Part shown: positions 1 to 5,094 of the stretch, in pieces
How positions within the stretch are numbered: the first letter of the stretch is position 1
How the letters are laid out: every line of letters starts with the position of its first letter
NCBI GenBank assembly: GCA_003447545.1
Contig: DLYX01000494.1
Coordinates: forward strand, 1-6,086
Direction of reading: 5' to 3'
Origin: Deltaproteobacteria bacterium
GTDB taxonomy: Bacteria; Desulfobacterota; Binatia; UBA12015
Length of the DNA: 6,086 nt
The notes under the pieces: model-generated
Seen by the model: the letters and a program-made list of their open reading frames with translations, nothing else
Databases searched by the model: none
Told to the model about the DNA's origin: nothing
Position numbers and translations under genes: made by a program

Positions 1-300
1 CGGGTCGTCAAAGGTGCCCTCGACATAATGGACGTTGCCAAGAAATTGATCCCAGTGCTCCGGATCAACTTCGCGCCGGCTGTATTCATTCAGACTCTTT
101 TTGGTCAGATCCCGAAACGAATCATCATTCATCTCGCGGCGGGCAAAACCGACCACCGAAAAGGGGTCGGGCAAAAGCTCGTCGCGGAAAAGGTTATACA
201 AGGCGGGTAAGAGCTTGCGACGGGTCAAATCCCCCGCCGCCCCCAGAATGACCACCGAAGTGGGGGCCAAGCGCCCGGCTGTCGGCTCTGCTGCAATCAT
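1..300 (-). CDS. zwf: Glucose-6-phosphate dehydrogenase, N-terminal part (cut by window edge)
   Basis: The enzyme oxidises glucose-6-phosphate to 6-phosphogluconolactone with NAD(P)+, the entry step of the oxidative pentose phosphate pathway, in the cytosol. The visible 100 residues are its N-terminal nucleotide-binding region. A dinucleotide-binding strand leads into GAAGDLTRRKL (residues 20-30), close to the family signature GASGDLxxRKL, followed by LPALYNL. VVGFARRE (49-56) supplies the second-strand arginines that commonly contact the adenosine phosphate of NADP+. HYVEGTFDD (91-99) fits the next conserved block. The ATG at 300-298 is preceded by AGGTGG (310-305, minus strand) at 4-base spacing. 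It is the last gene seen of a tal-rpiA-gnd-zwf run and lies 38 bases after gnd. The catalytic His and substrate Lys lie beyond the left edge. Family assignment is firm; cofactor choice is inferred. Confidence 0.95.
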   Translation of the reverse strand, partial: MIAAEPTAGRLAPTSVVILGAAGDLTRRKLLPALYNLFRDELLPDPFSVVGFARREMNDDSFRDLTKKSLNEYSRREVDPEHWDQFLGNVHYVEGTFDDP

Positions 301-338
301 GACCCCACCTTGAATCGACGGCGAAAAGACGCCAGCGA

Positions 339-1355
339 CTAACTTTCCTCGGGTTTCTCGAGATGGCCCCCGAATTGAAAACGCATCGCCGAACAGACCT
401 TCTCGGCAAATGTATGGTCCTGGCGTGATCGGAACCGGGCAAATAGTGCCGCACTGAGCACATCCACCGGAACCGCGGCCTCGACCGCGGTCTGGATCGT
501 CCAACGACCTTCACCGGAATCCGACACACGTCCCGAAAACTGCTCCAGATTTGGGTCTTTGGCCAAAGCGATCGCCGCCAGATCCAACAACCAGGAGCCG
601 ACCACACTGCCGCGGCGCCACACCTCGGCCACATCGGCCACGTTGATATCGTAGTCCAGGTCCCCGTGCATCGACGGAGCGGTCTCGGCATCGTGAACCT
701 TTGCGCGCGTATCAGCGTCGCCATTCTGAAGAATATCAAACCCCTCGGCGAACGAGGCCATGATGCCGTATTCGATTCCGTTATGGACCATTTTCACAAA
801 ATGACCGGCACCCGCGGGGCCGCAGTGGAGATAGCCGTCCTCGGCCGTGCCCCCCAAAGCTTCGCGACCGGGCGTGCGCTCCAGGTCGCCTCGTCCCGGT
901 GCGATAGTTCGAAAAATCGGGTCGAGGTGCTGCACGGCATCCGTGTCGCCACCGATCATCAGGCAATAGCCCCGCTCGAGACCCCAGACGCCACCGCTGG
1001 TGCCGCAATCCAGATAACGGATACCCTTGGGCTCGAGCGCCGCCGCGCGAGCACGGTCGTCTCGGAAGTACGAGTTGCCGCCATCGATCAGGATGTCTCC
1101 GGCTTCCATGAATTCGGCAACCTCATCCACAACAGCGCCGGTCACCCCGGCGGGCACCATCACCCAAGCCGCCCGCGGCGTCTCGAGCGCCCCGCAGAAC
1201 TCTTCGAGAGAACTGGCACCGGTCGCGCCTTCCTTGACCAAGGTCGCCACCGCATCGGCGTCCGGGTCGTACACAACGCAGGTATGACCATCTTTCATCA
1301 ACCGACGCACCAAATTGGCGCCCATGCGCCCCAAACCAATCATTCCTAGTTGCAT
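339..1355 (-). CDS. gnd: 6-phosphogluconate dehydrogenase, decarboxylating, short NAD-type
   Basis: It converts 6-phosphogluconate to ribulose-5-phosphate and CO2 with reduction of a pyridine nucleotide. The Rossmann domain opens with [12 protein letters not shown] (GxGxxG at 7-12). The second strand ends in VVYDPD, with Asp30 where NADP-specific Gnd enzymes such as E. coli's have an Asn-Arg pair, so NAD+ is the likelier acceptor. [10 protein letters not shown] (91-100) and [13 protein letters not shown] (117-129) bind substrate. The insert near 154-170 (PGRGD..RTPGRE) is typical of the short form. [14 protein letters not shown] (184-197) carries the catalytic Lys188, and DSGEGRW (279-285) starts the C-terminal substrate-binding helices. 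At 338 residues it matches the short YqeC-like form rather than the form of about 470 residues. The ATG start has GAGG at 1364-1361, beside the rpiA stop codon, so translational coupling is plausible. The stop is TAG. Confidence 0.96.
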   Translation of the reverse strand: MQLGMIGLGRMGANLVRRLMKDGHTCVVYDPDADAVATLVKEGATGASSLEEFCGALETPRAAWVMVPAGVTGAVVDEVAEFMEAGDILIDGGNSYFRDDRARAAALEPKGIRYLDCGTSGGVWGLERGYCLMIGGDTDAVQHLDPIFRTIAPGRGDLERTPGREALGGTAEDGYLHCGPAGAGHFVKMVHNGIEYGIMASFAEGFDILQNGDADTRAKVHDAETAPSMHGDLDYDINVADVAEVWRRGSVVGSWLLDLAAIALAKDPNLEQFSGRVSDSGEGRWTIQTAVEAAVPVDVLSAALFARFRSRQDHTFAEKVCSAMRFQFGGHLEKPEES

Positions 1356-1367
1356 GACTTCCTCACC

Positions 1368-2045
1368 TCAGGAGTAGACTTCGACTCCGTCTTCGCTCTG
1401 ACACAGGACGGCGTTTGCCATCCCGAGGAAAAAACCGGTTCCCACCACACCCGGGATCCGGAGAATTTGCTCTTCGAGACTGGCCGGATCTTCTACCGGA
1501 TCAATGGCACAGTCCAGAATGAAGTTGCCGTTATCCGTCAGGTAGGGGCCGGCTTCAGTCACACGCAGCCCCGGGCGACAATTCATGGCCGCAAGTTGGC
1601 GCTCGCAAAGTGCACGCCCGAAAGGCACGACCTCCACCGGAAGTTTGCCGCGCTCGCCGAGGCGGGTGACTTTTTTCTCGGGGCCGACCAGAATCACCAG
1701 CTTCTGCGATGAGGCCGCGACGATTTTCTCGCGCACCAAAGCTCCGCCCCACCCCTTGACCAGATCTCGGGCAGGCGTGAACTCATCCGCGCCATCGAAA
1801 GTCACGTCCAGAGTGCCCGCTTCCGCCAGAGTGACCAGCGGGATCGACAGATCCGCGGCCAGAGCCTCGGTGGCATCCGAGGTCGGCACAGCCCGAATCG
1901 TCAGGCCACCGGCGACGCGCTCGCCAAGCGCTCGAACAAACTGCTCGGCGGCTCGTCCGGTGCCCAGGCCAATCGTTTGGCCATCTGCCACCCACTCCAG
2001 CGCCTTCGCGGCGATTTGGCCCAAAGCCGGCCCAGGATCTCCCAC
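1368..2045 (-). CDS. rpiA: Ribose-5-phosphate isomerase A
   Basis: It interconverts ribose-5-phosphate and ribulose-5-phosphate, the product of the neighbouring gnd enzyme, in the cytosol. The 225-residue length is normal for RpiA. The active-site set is complete when aligned with E. coli RpiA at a constant offset of three: Asp84 and Asp87 in FDGADE, Lys97 in VKGWGG, and the catalytic base Glu106 in LVREKIV. LPVEVVPF (135-142) and LTDNGNFILD (169-178) are further family blocks. Two loops differ from E. coli: the phosphate loop reads GTGRA instead of GTGST, and KGGG is KGWG. I recall similar substitutions in some other bacterial RpiA proteins, so they look like subfamily features rather than damage. 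The start is GTG, chosen because a strong GGAGG sits seven bases upstream and an in-frame stop lies 18 codons further up. It lies 62 bases after tal and 12 before gnd. Confidence 0.95.
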   Translation of the reverse strand: MGDPGPALGQIAAKALEWVADGQTIGLGTGRAAEQFVRALGERVAGGLTIRAVPTSDATEALAADLSIPLVTLAEAGTLDVTFDGADEFTPARDLVKGWGGALVREKIVAASSQKLVILVGPEKKVTRLGERGKLPVEVVPFGRALCERQLAAMNCRPGLRVTEAGPYLTDNGNFILDCAIDPVEDPASLEEQILRIPGVVGTGFFLGMANAVLCQSEDGVEVYS

Positions 2046-2052
2046 TGCCCCA

Positions 2053-2057
2053 CCTCC
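2053..2057 (-). promoter_or_regulatory. Ribosome binding site of rpiA that fixes its GTG start
   Basis: Read on the minus strand, this is GGAGG followed by TG, seven bases before the GTG at 2045-2043. The only nearby ATG (2060-2058) is in another frame, so the site and spacing decide the start. Confidence 0.75.
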
Positions 2058-2062
2058 ATGAA

Positions 2063-2092
2063 CCCGGCCACCAGCACAAAGGCCTCGCCGGG
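2063..2092 (-). other. Possible GC-rich stem-loop between tal and rpiA
   Basis: Six perfectly complementary bases (CCCGGC and GCCGGG) lie 18 bases apart in the 62-base tal-rpiA gap, just upstream of the rpiA ribosome binding site. No T-run follows, so it is not an obvious terminator. It could be an mRNA-stability or processing element, or chance in GC-rich DNA. Confidence 0.3.
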
Positions 2093-2107
2093 CGTGTTAC
2101 CGGTTCT

Positions 2108-3256
2108 TCAGTTGCCGACGATTGCATCCCTTTTCGACTCGACCGAGGCGAGCAGCACACCGAAAGCCTCCGAGAACTGCCGAACACCGTCGACCAGCAG
2201 TTCATCGGTAATCCGATCCATGGAAATCCCCAACTTCTCGAGCGCGGTCATAATTTCCCGCGCCTCATCGAGCTTGGCTTCCCAATCCGTTTGCAGAGCC
2301 GGCGTCGGATGTCCTTCCTCTCGGTAGGCATCGAATGTCGCCGCCGGAATCGTATTGACCGTGTCCTCGCCGATCAGTTCCTCGACGTATTTCAATTTCG
2401 GGTAGTCGGGATTTTTAGTGCTCGTGCTCGCCCACAGGACTCGTTGCGAGGTCGCGCCTGCTGCCGCAAGGGCACTCCAGCGTTTACCGGCAACCGTTTC
2501 CTGATAGCTCGCGTAAGCAATCATCCCGTTCGCAACCGCGATTCGCCCTTGCAGACTCTCGATCGCACGACGCTTCACCGCGTCTTCCTGCTGCGCCAAG
2601 GCTTCGCCGATCCGCGAATCCGCCAACGAATCGATCCGGCTGATGAAGAAACTCGCCACCGACGCAATCTTGCTCAAGTCGCGACCGGCAGCAGCAGCGT
2701 CTTCCAGACCCGCGATATAAGCCTCCGAGCAATCCTCGTAGGCACTCACGGAGAAAAGCAGCGTCACATTCACGCTGATGCCTTCGCCGATCAAGGTGCG
2801 AATCGCCGGCATGCCTTCCGGCGTGCCCGGCACCTTGATCAGGATATTTTCCCGACCGATCTGCTTATGGACCCGGCGGGCATATTCGACGGTGCCGTCG
2901 GTGTCAGCGGCCAGGTAGGGCGAGACTTCGAAACTGACGTAGCCATCGCGCCCTTTGGTATCGACAAATACCGGGTGCAGAATGTCAGCGGCGAGCTGAA
3001 TATCTTCGATCGCCAGAGCCTCGTACAAGTCCATCGGCTCCTTGACACCATTGCCGACAAGCGTCCGCAGATCGCCATCATAATCGTCGCTGCCGCCCAC
3101 TGCTTTTTCGAAGATGGCCGGGTTCGAGGTCACCCCCAGAAGCCCATCGTTGTCCACGAGGCCCTTGAGTTCTCCCGAGGTCAGAATCCCGCGGCGGATA
3201 TTGTCGTACCATATGCTTTGACCGTACTTCTGCACGTCGATCAGAGGATTGCTCAT
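2108..3256 (-). CDS. tal: Transaldolase, long form
   Basis: It moves a dihydroxyacetone unit from sedoheptulose-7-phosphate to glyceraldehyde-3-phosphate in the non-oxidative pentose phosphate pathway. The (beta/alpha)8-barrel motifs appear in order: GQSIWYDNI (12-20, Asp18 as the likely conserved acid), GVTSNPAIFEKA (41-52), GYVSFEVSP (105-113, Glu110), ILIKVPGTPEG (138-148) with the Schiff-base Lys141, SVNVTLLFSV (161-170), VASFFISRIDS (200-210) and LWASTSTKNPDY (274-285). VNTIPAATFDAY (300-311) follows. At 382 residues it is longer than E. coli TalB (about 317). It resembles the form common in actinobacteria and cyanobacteria, which often neighbours zwf. The ATG start has AGGAG at 3267-3263 with six-base spacing. 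It is the first gene of the operon seen here, so any promoter should lie in the divergent region upstream. No fused isomerase domain is present at this length. Confidence 0.96.
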   Translation of the reverse strand: MSNPLIDVQKYGQSIWYDNIRRGILTSGELKGLVDNDGLLGVTSNPAIFEKAVGGSDDYDGDLRTLVGNGVKEPMDLYEALAIEDIQLAADILHPVFVDTKGRDGYVSFEVSPYLAADTDGTVEYARRVHKQIGRENILIKVPGTPEGMPAIRTLIGEGISVNVTLLFSVSAYEDCSEAYIAGLEDAAAAGRDLSKIASVASFFISRIDSLADSRIGEALAQQEDAVKRRAIESLQGRIAVANGMIAYASYQETVAGKRWSALAAAGATSQRVLWASTSTKNPDYPKLKYVEELIGEDTVNTIPAATFDAYREEGHPTPALQTDWEAKLDEAREIMTALEKLGISMDRITDELLVDGVRQFSEAFGVLLASVESKRDAIVGN

Positions 3257-3304
3257 TTGCTGCTCCTGATGGTTTGTTAAGGACTTCTGGATTCCGAGGC
3301 GTTC

Positions 3305-3327
3305 GCATGGTCTGCTCCATGCAGACC
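3305..3327. repeat. Two overlapping, mutually exclusive inverted repeats
   Basis: GCATGG (3305-3310) is complementary to CCATGC (3317-3322), with a six-base loop. GGTCTGC (3309-3315) is complementary to GCAGACC (3321-3327), with a five-base loop. The two share bases, so an RNA from either strand could form only one hairpin at a time. The second stem could also serve as a dyad operator for a dimeric regulator. No T-run follows on either strand. Confidence 0.5.
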
Positions 3328-3337
3328 CGCCCTACAG

Positions 3338-3357
3338 CCTGAGACATCGCTCTCAGG
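3338..3357. repeat. Perfect 7-bp inverted repeat
   Basis: CCTGAGA (3338-3344) and TCTCAGG (3351-3357) are exact complements around a six-base spacer, centrally placed in the divergent intergenic region. A second GGTCTGC word (3356-3362) starts inside its right arm and repeats the one at 3309-3315. It is either an operator dyad or a leader-RNA hairpin. No matching regulator is in the window. Confidence 0.5.
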
Positions 3358-3405
3358 TCTGCCGAGACAATTCAACTACAGTACCAAGAAGGTGGTCGTT
3401 TCCAC

Positions 3406-4950
3406 ATGCAAGGCACATCCAAAGGTAAAACTGACAGGCTCGGGGCCGCCCTCCTGCCAGAGGATTCCCATGATATCCGGCTGCTCAGCCATGTGCGACC
3501 CGGAGATTGGCAAAACCCGGAGCCGCAGGGCCGCTACAATCTCGTCGTCATCGGGGGCGGCACCGCTGGATTGGTCACTGCGGCCGGAGCGGCGGGACTC
3601 GGCGCCCGAGTCGCTCTGATCGAAGGGGGCCTGCTGGGCGGAGACTGCCTCAACGCAGGCTGCGTTCCTTCCAAGGCAATTCTACGGAGCGCCAAAGCCC
3701 GGGTGGATCCCGCCACCAATGCCGAACTGGGGTACCCGGCCGAAGGCGGCCCGGACTTCGGCCGTGCCTTCGAGCGCATGCGCCAGCTTCGTGCGGACCT
3801 CTCGCCGGTCGACTCGGCTCGCCGCTTCCGCGACGAACTCGGCGTCGATGTCTATCAGGGGCGCGGCCGCTTCGAGAGCCCCGATAGCGTCCGGGTCGGC
3901 GACCAATCGCTGCTCTTCCACCGCGCCGTGATCGCTACGGGAGCCTCCCCTTCGATACCGCCCATCCCGGGCCTTGCCGAATCGACGCCCCACACCAATG
4001 AGTCGATCTTCACGCTGACAGAGGCCCCCGGGCATCTCATCATCATTGGAACCGGACCCATTGGCTGCGAACTGGCGCAGGCTTTTCGCCGGCTTGGCTC
4101 GGATGTCACCATGGTTGCGCCCGACGAAAACATTTTACCTCGAGAAGATCGCGATGCCAGCCTGCCGGTGCAACGCGCGCTGGAGAGCGATGGCGTGCAA
4201 CTTCTTCTTCGGCATTCGATCGAAAAGGTCCAGCGAGTTGGCGACGAGACCCTGCTGCATGTCAAGACCGACGAGGAAGGTCGCGAACTGCGCTGCGACC
4301 AGCTTCTGGTCGCCACGGGGCGGTCCCCCAATATCGAAGGTCTCGGGCTGGCCGAGGTCGGCGTCGAGACCGACCCACAACAGGGCATAAAGGTCGATGA
4401 CCGCCTGCAGACCACAAACCCCAGAATCTATGCTGCCGGAGATGTCTGCCTGGAGCAGAAGTTTACACATGCGGCGGACTTCGCGGCCCGAACAGTCATC
4501 CAGAATGCTCTGTTTCGCGGCTCACGGAAGCTGTCGAGCCTGCTGATTCCGAGGTGCACCTATACCGACCCCGAGATCGCCTCGGTTGGCCTGTCCCTGA
4601 ACCAGGCAGCCGAGGAGAAGATCGAAGTCCGGGAATGGACCGTGCCTTTCGCCGATCTCGACCGGGCGCGTCTCGAGGGCGATACCGACGGATTTGTCCG
4701 GATCCTGACCGGCATGAAGTCGGATAAAATTCTGGGGGCCACCATCGTCGCACGGCACGCAGGCGATCTGATCGGAGAAGTCGCCACCGCGATGAGCGCC
4801 GGCGTCGGACTCGGGAAGCTCGCCAACGTCATCCACCCCTACCCCACGCAGGCCGACGCGATCCGGAAAGCCGGTGATCTCTACAATCGAACGCGGCTGA
4901 CACCGCTGGTCAAAAGACTTTTTGCTCTCTGGTTTCGTTGGAATCGCTGA
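3406..4950 (+). CDS. MerA-like FAD-dependent pyridine nucleotide-disulfide oxidoreductase
   Basis: This is a 514-residue class I flavoprotein disulfide reductase related to mercuric reductase and dihydrolipoamide dehydrogenase. Residues 44-56 (YNLVVIGGGTAGL) hold the FAD GxGxxG. The redox-active pair is Cys81 and Cys86 in GGDCLNAGCVPSK. ATGASPSIPPIPG (177-189) is the conserved connector. IIIGTGPIGCELA (212-224) is the pyridine-nucleotide site. IYAAGDVC (341-348) binds FAD. The dimerisation domain starts near CTYTDPEIASVGL (384-396). At the usual active-site histidine the motif reads HPYPTQAD (477-484): Tyr479 replaces His and Asp484 replaces Glu. There is no N-terminal heavy-metal domain and no cysteine after Cys384, so the metal-delivery cysteine pair of true MerA is absent. 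The extension at 17-43 (LLPEDSH...VRPGDW) looks like that of MerA-like proteins in databases and supports the 3406 ATG, although its AAGGTGG site is rather distant. The ending RLTPLVKRLFALWFRWNR is also family-like. The physiological substrate is unknown; mercury reduction is doubtful. Confidence 0.9.
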   Translation: MQGTSKGKTDRLGAALLPEDSHDIRLLSHVRPGDWQNPEPQGRYNLVVIGGGTAGLVTAAGAAGLGARVALIEGGLLGGDCLNAGCVPSKAILRSAKARVDPATNAELGYPAEGGPDFGRAFERMRQLRADLSPVDSARRFRDELGVDVYQGRGRFESPDSVRVGDQSLLFHRAVIATGASPSIPPIPGLAESTPHTNESIFTLTEAPGHLIIIGTGPIGCELAQAFRRLGSDVTMVAPDENILPREDRDASLPVQRALESDGVQLLLRHSIEKVQRVGDETLLHVKTDEEGRELRCDQLLVATGRSPNIEGLGLAEVGVETDPQQGIKVDDRLQTTNPRIYAAGDVCLEQKFTHAADFAARTVIQNALFRGSRKLSSLLIPRCTYTDPEIASVGLSLNQAAEEKIEVREWTVPFADLDRARLEGDTDGFVRILTGMKSDKILGATIVARHAGDLIGEVATAMSAGVGLGKLANVIHPYPTQADAIRKAGDLYNRTRLTPLVKRLFALWFRWNR

Positions 4951-4965
4951 GGATCGCGCTTTCAG

Positions 4966-5006
4966 GATGCGGGAGTGCAAGGACATGGCATTTGCGGGGC
5001 CGCATC
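4966..5006 (+). other. Possible stem-loop after the oxidoreductase gene
   Basis: GATGCGG (4966-4972) pairs with CCGCATC (5000-5006). An inner GCAA (4977-4980) pairs with TTGC (4992-4995) across a symmetric four-by-four internal loop. It begins 16 bases after the TGA stop. There is no U-run, so it is a poor intrinsic terminator. The rest of the 144-base gap (4951-5094) shows no clear promoter. Confidence 0.3.
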
Positions 5007-5094
5007 AAGCCAAGGAAAAACTTGAAGCATCCCGCGAAAGCAGAGAAGCTGGAGGCTGTGCCGGGCTGGAAGCCGGGGACAAGAGTGGAGACTC

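Larger units (their letters stand above)
3257..3405. promoter_or_regulatory. Divergent intergenic region between tal and the flavin oxidoreductase
   Basis: These 149 bases separate two start codons pointing away from each other, so promoters for both directions should be here. The tal ribosome binding site is at its left end. The AAGGTGG upstream of the rightward gene is at 3389-3395. I see no convincing sigma-70 -35/-10 pair on either strand. The middle is dominated by inverted repeats, listed separately. The regulatory role rests on gene layout, not on a recognised motif. Confidence 0.55.

Noticed and set aside
194..739. Minus-strand frame spanning the gnd-zwf junction
   Set aside because: It overlaps the end of gnd and the start of zwf in a different frame. 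Both of those are supported by strong family motifs.
666..1349. Open frame of 227 codons on the plus strand opposite gnd
   Set aside because: It is a shadow of gnd, whose motifs and start site are clear; the antisense translation has no coherent motifs.
2291..3280. Long open frame on the plus strand (329 codons) opposite tal
   Set aside because: It lies wholly antisense to an unmistakable transaldolase. Its translation shows no recognisable family motif, as expected of shadow frames in GC-rich coding DNA.
3377..3382. TACAGT as a -10 box for the oxidoreductase gene
   Set aside because: No acceptable -35 hexamer lies 16-18 bases upstream, and the implied leader would start almost at the ribosome binding site.
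3406..4950. Call as a true mercuric reductase in a mer operon
   Set aside because: There is no N-terminal metal-binding domain, no C-terminal cysteine pair, and no merR, merT or merP neighbour.
4522..4986. Minus-strand open frame opposite the oxidoreductase C-terminus
   Set aside because: Its antisense composition mirrors the reductase codons and it has no family features.
4951..5094. Intrinsic terminator after the oxidoreductase gene
   Set aside because: A stem-loop can be drawn but no T-run follows it on either strand.
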